Assembly: GCF_901709675.1 (NCBI RefSeq)
Contig: NC_051089.1
Coordinates: 18,658,008 to 18,722,007, forward strand
DNA: 64,000 nt
Reading direction: 5' to 3'
Source: Syngnathus acus
Lineage: Eukaryota; Chordata; Actinopteri; Syngnathiformes; Syngnathidae
In this document: positions 54,310-64,000 of the stretch, in pieces
Numbering within the stretch: position 1 is the stretch's first letter
Layout: each line of letters starts with the position of its first letter
Translations under genes and position numbers: made by a program
Notes under the pieces: model-generated
What the model was told of the DNA's origin: nothing
The model's input: only the letters and a program-made list of their open reading frames with translations
The model's database searches: none

Positions 54310-54780
54310 TGTACAGTAATCCCTCGTTACATCGCGGTTCATTTGTTGCGGCTTCAATACATCTCGGATTTTTTTTTTCCAAATTAAAAAAAAGAAATCA
54401 AATATTCAAAATAAACCTTCTAAATTGAGGCACTATGGCACGAAAGTTGCTCACACACCAGCATACGGCAGGGAGTGCCCACACTATTGCAGTACATACA
54501 CTTGTACCTTTTTATAAAAAAAACTTGTGATAATAATAAGAGTTCTATAAACATATTTACAGTATTGTACCTTGTTATAAAAATTGTTATAATAATAAAA
54601 TAGTTCTAAAAACATATTTACAGTATGTTCACTTGTACCTTGTTATAAAAAGTTGTTATAATAATAAAAGAGTTCTAAAACACATTTACAGTATGTATAC
54701 TTTAGCTACATCTACATATGTTACGCACAAACACACACACAGGGCGGTGACGCTACACACACACAGGGCTCTCCAATACA
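54310..54780. repeat. MITE-like end and short tandem repeats
   Basis: 54314 has cagtaatccctcgttacatc, a common fish repeat end. 54490-54700 holds three units of about 75 bp (aacatatttacagtat, ttgttataataataa). 54725-54775 is CA-rich. Confidence 0.6.
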
Positions 54781-55819
54781 CATCGAAACCAAATGGTCAG
54801 GTGACGCTTTTCTGGAGAGTATAAAACCTTCATTCCTGGAGATGGGGGATGCTGTTACATCTGCTACGGTGCCATGTGTACTGGCCGCCATTTAACAACC
54901 AATAAAGAACTAACTGTTACTCCACATCTTAGTTTTCTTGACCCAAGAACAGACACCATCAACAACACGCAACAGCCTTAACCTCTCGGCCACCTCGTCT
55001 TGTGTTGAAATGTCCTGTTATGTGCGTTGTGCCAAGATACTTTGGATGTGAAGATAATGAAAATTCAACGAGGTTGTGATATGTAATGAGTGGAGAGCAC
55101 AATAGAGTAGCAACCCATCGCCTGAATATCTCAGCCACCGCATCTCATGCATGAGTTGTATGGGCGACATGATATGGTATGTACGGCGTGGTATAAGCCG
55201 CAAGGTAATATGATACGATACTTTCGATGTGTAGCGAAGAAGAGGTAAGCCACAAAAGGAGCGACACTGTCAACAAAGAAAAACGTTTTTCAATGTTGTC
55301 CCACCCCAAAACGTTGGGATCATCGGATCTGCGCAGTTGGATGGTTCCACCAACATTTTAACATCAACATGGTCTGCCTGGGTGTCCTGGCTGAAGATCC
55401 GAAAGAAAAGACCCTAAACTTATTGTACGCTATTGCATATTGGTCATGATCGTATAGTGTTGTGGCCGCAGCATCCCCGGAACGAATCTGGGTCATGGCG
55501 TAATTAAATTACCTTGCTGAATTTGTCCGTTGTTCACTGTTGTCAAACAGCCTTGTGTTCAAACAGCACAAGCTTCCAGACATTACGTTCACCTACGTTT
55601 TAACGTAGGTGGACTAATTCATATTGGCGAAACGCCCTCAGGCGTTCCCATCTTTTTTTAGGCCTGGCTGCCACGAGGCAGCGATAGACACACAATTATG
55701 ACCCTGAAAGGATACGCGCAAACCGGCTATGATATTAATCAGAATTCATTAATCCCCGAAATGCAGTCCAGGTCCATCATATTCGCCACCAATCGGAATG
55801 TAACAGAATCAGCTAATTC
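54781..55819. other. No gene seen
   Basis: No domain or clear repeat except a palindrome cctacgttttaacgtagg at 55593-55610. Confidence 0.35.
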
Positions 55820-55827
55820 ACTACAGG

Positions 55828-56103
55828 CAGAGGCGTAGCCAAGCCGGGGCGGCGCCCCGGTTAGGACTCCCTGCGCCCCGGTTGAAAAAAAAAAAAAAAA
55901 AAATTCGATTCTTCATTTTCATGCCGTTTTTTTCTTTCGGTCTTGAGCGAATGTGCTTGCGCTATTCTATGTGCGCGATGTTATCCATTCACCGTTTGCC
56001 TCCCGGACGTTGTTTTAGCGATCAGCGAACGCCGTGGGTGATGTTCGATTTTTTTTCCTGTGGGCGTGCGCCCCTACTGGAAAAATTCCTGGCTACGCCT
56101 CTG
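55828..56103. mobile_element. hAT MITE, 276 bp
   Basis: The ends cagaggcgtagccaagcc and ggctacgcctctg form an inverted repeat. 8-bp flanks actacagg (55820-55827) and actacggg (56104-56111) differ at one base. Contains a poly-A run. Confidence 0.85.
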
Positions 56104-56129
56104 ACTACGGGGCTCGTTGGTCTAGGGCA

Positions 56130-56690
56130 GGCATGTCCAAAGTCCGGCCCGCGGGCCAGATCCGGCCCCCGATCAGATTTCATATGGCCCGCAGCTTCGG
56201 TCTTATAATGTATTATTTATGAGCCGCCTGCACTGTCAAACTGAATATAAAAAAAAAAAGAAATGAAACTTGAACCTGTAATTCCTCCTATTACCAAAGG
56301 GTGGCAGCACCACCCCTCGCCGCTCATTTCTGCCATGGCGACTGCAAAGAAAACGAGGACAGTTGACATTGAGGGCCGTCGCTTTCAAGAGAAATGAGAA
56401 TTACAATACTTCCTCGCTGAAAATCAAGGCAATTGTGTTTGTCTAATTTCTAAAGAGACGGTTGCCTTGTTTAAGGATTTCAACATAAAGAGACACTAGT
56501 AGACTAAACATGCTGACATATACGACAAGCTAACAGGGAGTAACCGCGCTGATCAAGTGAAGCAGCTCCAAGCTGAAATGGCATCACAACAGCGATTCTT
56601 CACGCGGGGCTGTGAGTCAAAATTAAATAAAAATTAAATATTACTTAATATTAAATATTACAAAGTGGCCATGTTAATACTGTTGATGTT
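56130..56690 (+). pseudogene. hAT transposase N-terminal remnant (GTF2IRD2-like) with its 5' end
   Basis: The left end caggcatgtccaaagtccgg precedes ATG 56335: MATAKKTRTVDIEGRRFQEK then a TGA where a W is expected, LQYFLAENQGNCVCL, FKDFNIK, two stops, TKHADIYDKLTGSNRAD. This is the BED-like N-terminal zinc finger of GTF2IRD2-type hAT transposases. The catalytic region is absent. Same family as 51618-51925. Confidence 0.8.
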
Positions 56691-57039
56691 ATAAACCTGT
56701 AGACATGACACAAACTATTACTGCGGATAGTGAGGGGTAAAGGTGGTGAAGGTCTCGCCTGAAGTCCACTGTCACCTCCACGGTTTTGAGCGGGTTCAGC
56801 TCCAGGTGGTTTTGGCTGCACCAGTGGACCAGCCGCTCCACCTCCTGTCTGTACGCAGTCTCATCACCGTCCTGGATCAGTCCGATGAGAGTGGTGTCGT
56901 CAGCATACTTCAGGAGCTTCACAGGAGAGTCACCTGAGGAGAAATCGTTGGTGTAGAGCAGGGGTGGCCAACCAGTCAGAGACTAAGAGCCACATTTTTT
57001 ACTGTGTCATCGCAAAGAGCCACATCATACACATGAGCA

Positions 57040-57160
57040 CACATGAACCCCCCCCCCACACACACAAACACGCACGCGCGCGCGCGCACACACACACCCA
57101 CACACACACGCACGCGCACACACACGCACGCACGCACACACACACACACACACCCCTCTG
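57040..57160. repeat. CA/CG microsatellite
   Basis: About 120 bp of cacaca interspersed with cgcgcg runs, inside the hAT. Confidence 0.95.
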
Positions 57161-57529
57161 CTCAGCCAAATTTATTGTGTGACATTATTATGTCACGCAC
57201 CAACATGATAATGACAAATTGACTCCTACAGTACTAAAACCACAGACCAAAGACCACATTTTCAACAATGAACATTGTGCGCATTGTCTCACGCAGACAA
57301 ACTCTCAGTTCAACAAATTCCACAAACAAAAACATAATAAGTTTTTTCACTTACTATGTGTGGCGGGACAGACCATTCGTTTAGTCGTTTTCAGGAGACA
57401 AGATTTCAATAACGTCACTGAGGCATTTTTTAACGAACTCCACTTCATTGTATGGCTTTTTAGCCCGTGCAATGTTCCAAGCCAGTTGAAACAATGCAAG
57501 TGTGACAGTCTCTGAGTGCTTCGTAATTT

Positions 57530-57807
57530 TTTTGAAAAACTGTACCTATTTTTCTGCCTGACTTGTCAAAGTGTCCAAACTTGTGCTTGCGAAATTCAGT
57601 CCCTTTTGCAAAGTCCTTATCGATATTGGCATGAAGTGAGCTGAAGTGGCGCTGAACATTTGAAGCTTTTAAATGCGCTAATGGCGTCCGACATATCAGT
57701 CAGAATGGCTTGCCATTGCGTTCAACAAAAAACAACTTTAACTCTGTTAAAAACGTCCTGTGTTCATCGTCATACATTCGTTTAGCTGTGCATTTTTTCC
57801 TTGCCAT
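57530..57807 (-). pseudogene. hAT family 2 transposase N-terminal remnant
   Basis: From ATG 57807 on the minus strand: MARKKCTAKRMYDDEHRTF, FFVERNGKPF, stop (TGA), LICRTPLAHLKASNVQRHF, HANIDKDFAKGTEFRKHKF. The NGKP-x-CLIC then HLKASNVQRH pattern is the N-terminal finger of GTF2IRD2/ZBED-like hAT transposases; the first C of CLIC is lost to the stop. No catalytic domain remains. Confidence 0.7.
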
Positions 57808-58128
57808 TTTGAGAGCGAAATTGACACTCCTCAAATGGGTTTGTCCCTCCTCCTTTGCGGGATTTCACCTCACGCGCATGCGCGTTTGACCAAAATACCA
57901 TATTGAACTCAAGCGAAGCAAATACGCACGAAAAATAAACACAAATGTTGATATGAACGTAAAAGAGCCGCATGAAACCAGCCAAAGAGCCGCATGCGGC
58001 TCGCGAGCCGCGGGTTGGCCACCCCTGGTGTAGAGAGAGAAGAGCAGTGGGGAGAGAACGCACCCCTGAGGGGCTCCAGTATTGGTGGTCCGGGTGTTAG
58101 ATTTGATGCCCCCCAGCCTCACACGTGA

Positions 58129-59382
58129 TCAGCTGGTGATCCACTGACAGGTGGAGGCAGGCACCGCAAGCTGGATGAGCTTCTGTTGGAGGATGTCAGG
58201 AGCGATGGTGTTGAACGCCGAGCTGAAGTCCACGAACAGGATCCTGGCGTACGTTCCTGGGGAGTCCAGGTGGTGCAGGATGTAGTGCAGTCCCATGTTG
58301 ACCGCATCATCCACCGACCTGTTTGCCCGGTAGGCAAACTGGAGGGGGTCATCCGTGACATCCTTCAGGTGGTTCAGTACTAACCTCTCGAAAGATTTCA
58401 TGACCACAGATGTCAGTGCGACAGGTCTATAGTCATTCAAACCTGTGATGGTGGGCTTCTTGGCCACTGGAACGATGGTGGAGCTCTTGAAGCACGAGGG
58501 CACCTCACACAGCTCCAGAGAACGGTTGAAGATCCATGCAAAGGTGGGCACCAGCTGCTCAGCGCAGACTTTCAAGCAGGAAGGTGACACGCCGTCTGGG
58601 CCCGGTGCCTTCCTGGTCTTTTGTCTCCGGAACATCTGGCGCACTTCCTCCTCGCGGATCTGGAGTGCGGGCGCGGCCTCTGCAAGAGAGAGAGTGGGTG
58701 ACAACGTTGATAGAGGTGTGGACAGAGCAGTTGTGGGGAGAGGTGAGTATGTAGATTGTGCTGCAGGAAGTCCCGTTGTGTGGGAGGACCGATCAAACCT
58801 GCAGTAGAACCTGTTTAGCTGGTTAGCAAGCCTTGGGCTCTCCACAGGACGGGGGGTTCGTTTCTTGAAGCCCGTGATGCTCTGCAGACCTTTCCACACT
58901 GTTGAGGGATCAGGATTGGCAGAGAGGTGTCTCTTCAGGTTCTCCCCGTAACACCTCCTGGCTTTCCTGACCTCTCGGTTCAGTGTGTTTCTGGTCTGCT
59001 TGAACAGGTCGCCGCTCCTGTAGGCCTCCTCCTTGACTTTGCGCAGCCTCCTGAGGTTTGGTGTAAACCAAGGTTTGTCGTTGTTGTACGTGCAGAAGGT
59101 CTTAGTCTGCACACACAGATCCTCACAAAAACTGATGTATGACGTGACAGTGTCAGTGAGTTCATGCAAGTCTGAAGTTGCAGCTTCGAAAACTCCCCAA
59201 TCGGTGCAGTCAAAGCAGGCTTGGAGGTCCTGCCTTGACTCCACTGTCCACTTCCTCACAGTCCTCACCACAGGCTTAGAAGTTTTTAGTTTCTGCCTGC
59301 AGGCCGGGATCAGATGAACTAGACAGTGGTCCGAGAGTCCTAAAGCCGCACGAGCCGCAGAGTGGTATGCATCCTTGATCAC
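58129..59382 (-). CDS. Family B LINE ORF2, central open frame
   Basis: 417 codons: the end of the endonuclease ([13 protein letters not shown]), a linker ([20 protein letters not shown], a block conserved in CR1/Rex1-like elements), then RT N-terminal blocks [35 protein letters not shown] and DFSSAFNT, stopping at the damaged junction near 58129. Upstream, 59500-59688 has CRPFYSPREFSS and YIPPHARASEA, then a TAA. The catalytic YADD block is beyond the hAT at about 56900. Dead copy. Confidence 0.85.
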   Translation of the reverse strand: MIKDAYHSAARAALGLSDHCLVHLIPACRQKLKTSKPVVRTVRKWTVESRQDLQACFDCTDWGVFEAATSDLHELTDTVTSYISFCEDLCVQTKTFCTYNNDKPWFTPNLRRLRKVKEEAYRSGDLFKQTRNTLNREVRKARRCYGENLKRHLSANPDPSTVWKGLQSITGFKKRTPRPVESPRLANQLNRFYCRFDRSSHTTGLPAAQSTYSPLPTTALSTPLSTLSPTLSLAEAAPALQIREEEVRQMFRRQKTRKAPGPDGVSPSCLKVCAEQLVPTFAWIFNRSLELCEVPSCFKSSTIVPVAKKPTITGLNDYRPVALTSVVMKSFERLVLNHLKDVTDDPLQFAYRANRSVDDAVNMGLHYILHHLDSPGTYARILFVDFSSAFNTIAPDILQQKLIQLAVPASTCQWITS

Positions 59383-59766
59383 GGTGTAGCAGTGGTCCAG
59401 AGTCTGTGCCCCTCTGGTGGGACACGTTACGTGCTGTCTGTATCTGGGGAGTTCGTGTGCGAGGTTCGCCCTCTTAAGATCACCCAGAACAATGATTAGT
59501 TAATTTGGTAGAAGTTTCTCCATGTCTGTTACCTGGTCAGCCAGCATCTGCGTGGCTTCACTCGCACGTGCGTGTGGTGGAATGTAAACAGCCGCCATGA
59601 CGATCGAGGAGAACTCCCGTGGTGAATAGAACGGCCGGCAGTTTATGAAAAGTGTTTCTAGGAGAGGGCTGCAAAACTCTTTCAACACCGTGACATCAGT
59701 ACACCAACGTTCATTAATGTAGAAACAGAGACCACCTCCCTTTGATTTTCCGGAGAGATATTCTCA

Positions 59767-60798
59767 TTCTTTGCTAATTCTCTTGCAAGGGAAATTGTGA
59801 ACAATTGTGTCCCCTGCAGGCGGCACTTTGCACGTGCAGGTGAACAAAAGATGGCCGATCTGCCAATTGATCGTTTGACTCCTGACCTCCCTCCATTCTC
59901 ACATGTTGGAGGGGATTACTTTGGACCAATAGAGGTGAGAAGAGGGCGTGGCATGGTAAAACGTTATGGCGTGCTGTTTACTTGCCTGACTACTAGAGCA
60001 GTCCATTTGGAAGTAGCACACTCAATGGATACAGACTCTTGCGTGAATGCGTTTAGGCGCTTCATAGCCAGAAGAGGCCAAGTGAAAGAATTAAGATCGG
60101 ACAATGGAACTAATTTGATCTCTGCTGAAAAGGAGCTACGTGAAGCACTGAAACGATGGAACATGGATCAAATTGAGCGTAGTCTTATCCAGAAAGGTGT
60201 CAAGTGGACGTTCAATCCTCCAGCTGGTGCACACCTTGGAGGCATCTGGGAGCGCATAATAAGAATGGTGAAAAGGATATTATCCTCCATCACAAACCAG
60301 CAGTCTTTGGATGATGAAGGTTTAGTAACAGTGATGTGCGAGGTTGAATCCATCCTGAACAGCCGTCCTTTGACAACCGTTTCCAGTGACCCTAATGACT
60401 TGGAACCACTGACGCCTAATCACCTACTGCAGCTAAAGGTCCAGCCCGTGCTTCCACCAGGAACATTCAAACAGGAAGACTTGTATGCCCGAAGGCGATG
60501 GCGGCAAACACAGTATATCGCAGATCTTTTCTGGACACGGTGGATACGGGAATATGTTCCACTCATGCAAGAACGATCCAAATGGTCCCGCATCAGGCCC
60601 AACTTTGGTGTGGGAGACATTGTTGTGATAGCTGATCCTACAGCACCGCGAGACTCATGGGTGATCGGAAGAGTAATCGAAGCCATAGCAGATTCCAAGG
60701 GCCTTGTTCGTTCTGTGAGATTGCAAACTAGAACCAACCACCTCTTACGGCCCATCAGCAAGATCTACCTGTTGGTAAAAGCCAACAACCAACATTGA
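59767..60798 (+). CDS. BEL/Pao integrase, C-terminal part of Pol
   Basis: The frame is open from about 59767 with no start codon (the first ATG is further in). It includes the last part of an HHCC zinc site (CVPCRR), the FSHVGGDYFGP block, LTTRAVHLEV, ELRSDNGTNL and HLGGIWERIIRMVKR. These supply a D, D, E triad (residues 40, 102 and 152 counting from the GTG at 59797). Then SILNSRPLT, TPNHLL, a W-rich C-terminal segment (RRRWRQTQYIADLFWTRW) and VGDIVVI, the DUF5641-type end seen in Pao elements, and a TGA at 60796-60798. It inserts the element cDNA. All catalytic residues are intact but RT is absent. Confidence 0.9.
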   Translation, partial: FFANSLAREIVNNCVPCRRHFARAGEQKMADLPIDRLTPDLPPFSHVGGDYFGPIEVRRGRGMVKRYGVLFTCLTTRAVHLEVAHSMDTDSCVNAFRRFIARRGQVKELRSDNGTNLISAEKELREALKRWNMDQIERSLIQKGVKWTFNPPAGAHLGGIWERIIRMVKRILSSITNQQSLDDEGLVTVMCEVESILNSRPLTTVSSDPNDLEPLTPNHLLQLKVQPVLPPGTFKQEDLYARRRWRQTQYIADLFWTRWIREYVPLMQERSKWSRIRPNFGVGDIVVIADPTAPRDSWVIGRVIEAIADSKGLVRSVRLQTRTNHLLRPISKIYLLVKANNQH

Positions 60799-60958
60799 AC
60801 AAAGACTGCGCATGTGCTTACATTTGCATTACATTCATACACTGATACTTGCACACATTTGTAGTATAATTGGAAGTAAAACTTAAAATTAGAATTAAGA
60901 AATTAACATTGTTTATTTTTTGTTATAGCCACACGTGGTAGCTATAAGGGGCCGGATA

Positions 60959-61561
60959 TGTTGGAGCCAATTTAGTTTCCTTAGCTTAAATTCTTATTTT
61001 TGTTTAAGATTCGCTGGCCTTGGGCCATGGACTTTTATTTGACAAAGCCTTTGGTCACCTGATCAGTCACCTGATCAGGGAAATAAATAGGCTGCTCCCA
61101 CTTGGTAGTCAGTCTCAGTTAGACAAGGAAGGAAGATAGTAGTGACATAGTTTTTTACCGCTAAAAAGCCCGCTTCAAGCTACTTCAAGTCTGCTCCAAG
61201 CTTGTAGTTTTTGGAACTTGAAACTTGGAATTTAGAAACAAACTTTAGTTTACTTCTTTGAACCCTTTATGTTGAAACCTTAGTTGAATTACAAACAATT
61301 TGGATTTGTATCTGTGTGCCACCTGTTTGCCTGCCTGCTATTCCCTCTCCCCCCTTTCCTTGCTTGGCCTACCACCTTTGCCTGCCTGCCATTGCCTCTC
61401 TCCCTCGGCCTGCATGCCTGCCTGCCTGCCATTGCCTCTCTCCCTCGGCCTGCATGCCTGCTTGCCTCCATTTTGGACATTCTACCTCCACCTTCAAAAG
61501 GGTATGAGCAACAGCTGTACACAGTGTTTTAAGATAAGCGTGTGACAAGAACTATACAACA
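60959..61561 (+). mobile_element. BEL/Pao 3' LTR, 603 bp
   Basis: Starts tgttggagcc, ends atacaaca (TGTTG...CAACA). It has an aaataaatagg stretch at 61079 and a 40-bp duplicated unit (cctctctccctcggcctgc) at 61380-61460. Confidence 0.8.
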
Positions 61562-61599
61562 TCTAACCTTTGAAATTTAAACTGAACTGAAACTGACAC

Positions 61600-61740
61600 T
61601 CACAGGTTCTCACCAGTGTGGGTTCTTGTGTGTCTTTTTAAGCTTCCTTTCTCTGAGAATCTTTGGCCACAAGCTGAGCAGGAAAAACTGCGCAAGCTGG
61701 ATGTATAAGAGTTGAGGGTGCAAGTCCACATACGTATCTT
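61600..61740 (-). pseudogene. C2H2 zinc-finger gene relic
   Basis: On the minus strand one frame reads RSFSCSACGQRFSEKGSLKR, then HTRTHTGENL and a TGA. This is a canonical finger with the linker TGE, but no further finger. Immediately adjacent to the BEL/Pao LTR. Confidence 0.75.
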
Positions 61741-61940
61741 GTCCATGGTACTGGTGACCAGCAGTTGTGTGATGAGTTGTTATTGTCTTTGAGGATCTTA
61801 AGGGAAATTTTATAATTTCTCACGGCACACAAATGTGTCCACACTGGATGAGAATCACTGGATTACAGTCCTGTTTAGACTACATTTTCAAGCGTTTCTT
61901 TTGGTCAATCTTCTCAAAGGTTGACACAGTTTTGCCAAGC

Positions 61941-62016
61941 AAGGCCGCGTACCTCAGTAATAAGAGCACTAGAATTGTAACTCAGAGTGTGTGAGTTAAA
62001 TTCCCACTAGGGTCTG
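61941..62016 (+). tRNA. tRNA-like sequence, degenerate
   Basis: gccgcgtacctcagtaataa to ttaaattcccac shows an A-box-like acctcagtaataagag and a B-box-like gagttaaattcc at tRNA spacing. Stems pair poorly. Could be a tRNA relic or SINE head. Confidence 0.35.
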
Positions 62017-62393
62017 ACAGACAGCTACATCTGCTAACCCTGCTTGGTTGTAGTTGTTTGAATTTTTGATTAGCGGTAGGTGCTTAAGCCTCATTGCTAG
62101 CAAGAGAACTGGTCTTGCAAAAAAAGATTCACTCGCTGTGTCCAAATTGAGTTTGAGTTTTTTTTTTATTCACGCAATATCCAAGACATACAACATGAAA
62201 CAACAAACAGTATTACGGATGCGTGAAAGGTCACCCCAAGCAAGCTATTTAAAGCTTTTAATAGGGGGCCTGGTTTCCCATAAGTATCAGATATTGGCCA
62301 GATATCCTTACATTTTGGACAACATACAGATATATAATAGACAATAACAATAAACACACAATAAGGTACAACACACAATAAACATACGACAAG

Positions 62394-64000
62394 TACCGTA
62401 TTTTCCGCACTAAAAGGCGCACCGGATTATAAAGCGCACCTTCAATGAACGGCCCATTTTAAAACTTTGTCCATATATACGGCGCACCGGATTATAAGGC
62501 GCATAAAATAGAAGCTATACTGCAACAAACTGAGGTTGACTAGGGTTGCGGTATGCATCCACCAGCCAATAACCAACGAGCCCTTTGTAAACAATCGCGT
62601 TTCTCAAACGATCTCCTATAAAATGATCGGAACTGACTAAAGTTCGATCTAACGCATTGGTACTACTTACCTATGTTTCCCTTCCATATCGATCCGTAGA
62701 TTTACTCGAAACATTAACAGAGCAGCCTATTTTGACATGAAATAGCCTGGTGCGTATAGCAGCTATCGTTATAGCATTAGCCATCCGCAAATTCCCACGA
62801 GCCTCAGCTCGCAATCTCCCATGAGCCTCAGCAAAGTGTAAACAATCGCGTTTCTCAAACGATCTCCTATAAAATGATCGGAACTGACTAAAGTTCGATC
62901 TAACGCATTGGTACTACTTACCTATGTTTCCCTTCCATATCGATCCGTAGATTTACTCGAAACATTAACAGAGCAGCCTATTTTGACATGAAATAGCCTG
63001 GTATGTATAGCAGCTATCGTTATAGCATTAGCCATCCGCAAAGTCCCACGAGCCTCAGCTCGCAATCTCCCATGAGCCACAGCAAAGTGTAAACAATCGC
63101 GTTTCTCAAACGATCTCCTATAAAATGATCGGAACTGACTAAAGTTCGATCTAACGCATTGGTACTACTTACCTATGTTTCCCTTCCATATCGATCCGTA
63201 GATTTACTCGAAACATTAACAGAGCAGCCTATTTTGACATGAAATAGCCTGGTACGTATAGCAGCTATCGTTATAGCATTAGCCATCCGCAAAGTCCCAT
63301 GAGCCTCAGCTCGCAATCTCCCATGAGCCTCAGCAAAGTGTAAACAATCGCGTTTCTCAAACGATCTCCTATAAAATGATCGGAACTGACGAAAGTTCGA
63401 TCTAACGCATTGGTACTACTTACCTATGTTTCCCTTCCATATCGATCCGTAGATTTACTCGAAACATTAACAGAGCAGCCTATTTTGACATGAAATAGCC
63501 TGGTACGTATAGCAGCTATCGTTATAGCATTAGCCATCCGCATAGTCCCATGAGCCTCAGCTCCAATCTCCCATGAGCCTCAGCAAAGTGTAAACAATCG
63601 CGTTCCTCAAACGATCTCCTATAAAATGATCAGAACTGACTAAAGTTCGATCTAACACATTGGTACTGCTTACCTATGTTTCCCTTCCATATCAATCCGT
63701 AAATTTACTCGAAACATTAACGGAGCAGCCTATTTTGAAATGAAATAGGCTCGCGGGTACAACTGCTATTCGGTGACGCCCCCTGACTACAGTTGCCGTA
63801 ATGTTGGGAAGCGATGCGACCTTGTAATTTACTAGTCGTACTAAAACGTACTCAAACATTTTGGCAGAGCACTGTGTACAACCAGTATGGATCAACAAAT
63901 TCATCAATTGATCCATATACAAGGCGCACTGGACTATAAGGCGCACTGTCGGCTTTTGAGAAACTTTTAGGTTTTTAGGTGCGCCTTATAGTCCGGAAAA
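62394..64000. mobile_element. TA-flanked MITE expanded by tandem repeats, runs off the window
   Basis: Starts TA then ccgtattttccgcac with aaggcgcaccggattataa; the far end near 63915-64000 has the complement words aaggcgcact and ccttatagtccggaaaa. No transposase. Its interior is five copies of a 251-bp unit. Confidence 0.85.
62588..63745. repeat. 251-bp tandem repeat, five units
   Basis: The word cgcgtttctcaaacgatctc recurs at 62596, 62847, 63098 and 63349, and as cgcgttcctcaaac at 63599. Spacings are 251, 251, 251 and 250. The last unit is partial. Copies are over 95% identical by eye. Confidence 0.95.

Larger units (their letters stand above)
56959..58027. mobile_element. Non-autonomous hAT element, family 2, 1,069 bp
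   Basis: The ends caggggtggccaacc and ggttggccacccctg form a perfect inverted repeat; exact 8-bp TSD gtgtagag (56951-56958, 58028-58035). Contains a CA/CG microsatellite (57040-57160). A minus-strand transposase remnant starts at 57807. Confidence 0.93.
56705..59760 (-). mobile_element. LINE family B, copy 3, interrupted by a hAT
   Basis: Minus-strand copy with most of the endonuclease and the N-terminal half of RT; the RT C-terminus and 3' UTR are missing (cut at about 56705). Split by the hAT at 56959-58027. The 5' side meets the BEL/Pao element at about 59760. Supplies the sequence deleted from copy 2. Confidence 0.88.
59765..61561 (+). mobile_element. BEL/Pao retrotransposon, 5'-truncated, with 3' LTR
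   Basis: Integrase, a short 3' region, a polypurine-like tract (aaggggccgg) at 60946-60955, and a 603-bp LTR. Gag, protease, RT and the 5' LTR are missing; the left end meets a LINE B fragment. This resembles a rearranged endogenous element. Confidence 0.88.

Noticed and set aside
61284-61545. Cysteine/leucine-rich frames in the BEL/Pao LTR
   Set aside because: They come from a 40-bp duplicated low-complexity unit within the LTR.
62588-63745. CRISPR-like array
   Set aside because: 251-bp units without distinct spacers; a satellite in a fish MITE.

Overview
This window looks like transposon-dense teleost fish DNA. The evidence is split host-type exons, a vertebrate-type initiator tRNA-Met, a 5S rRNA-like gene, a U2 snRNA 5' fragment, fish LINEs including Rex3, a BEL/Pao element, many hAT elements with 8-bp target-site duplications (TSDs), and solo LTRs with 5-bp TSDs. 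No complete ordinary single-copy protein gene is visible. Family names were recognised by eye, so clade names are tentative unless a diagnostic signal is given. I call the LINE families A (CR1/L2-like), B (CR1/Rex1-like), E (L2-like), D (probably RTE-like) and Rex3. || 1-16 kb: a broken B element with an A element inserted in it, hAT element 4042-5321, a decayed E element (about 6.6-9.74 kb), hAT MITEs, old DNA-transposon debris, and a B element on the minus strand (13.1-15.8 kb). || 16.26-18.98 kb: a compact element with terminal inverted repeats and an AT duplication. It carries a THAP zinc-finger gene (two exons) facing the first exons of a gene with a SWIM zinc finger. This is the best candidate for an unusual mobile system; it resembles ISL2EU-type transposons that carry YqaJ-type nuclease genes, but the transposase and nuclease parts are missing. 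|| 19-23.6 kb: a long A element with an intact-looking 5' end, interrupted by a hAT and a SINE. || 23.8-33.7 kb: two Rex3 elements in inverted orientation, each with a solo LTR inside, separated by a possible very long LTR and a TA-flanked MITE. || 34-44 kb: simple and GC-rich repeats, a LINE 3' end, a solo LTR, five minus-strand coiled-coil exons (37.9-39.0 kb, host-like), a hAT 20 bp from one of those exons, a D element with a B copy inside it, and a second copy of the 4042-5321 hAT family. || 44-49.3 kb: a minus-strand zinc-knuckle ORF (ZCCHC3-like or Tx1-clade LINE ORF1) preceded by the first 48 nt of U2 snRNA. It is split by a hAT that itself contains a foldback element, which contains a chimeric hAT. 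|| 49.4-52.5 kb: solo LTR, tRNA-Leu(AAG)-like, initiator tRNA-Met, and 5S rRNA-like sequences. || 53.5-64 kb: a C2H2/acidic gene remnant, hAT transposase remnants, a third B element with a hAT inside, a 5'-truncated BEL/Pao element with an open integrase frame and 3' LTR, a zinc-finger relic, and a MITE swollen by five 251-bp tandem units running off the window. || The genes here do not form a pathway. The layout records repeated nested insertion, and its order can be read from TSDs: B before A at 1-3.7 kb; Rex3 before its solo LTRs; zinc-knuckle ORF before hAT before foldback before chimeric hAT.
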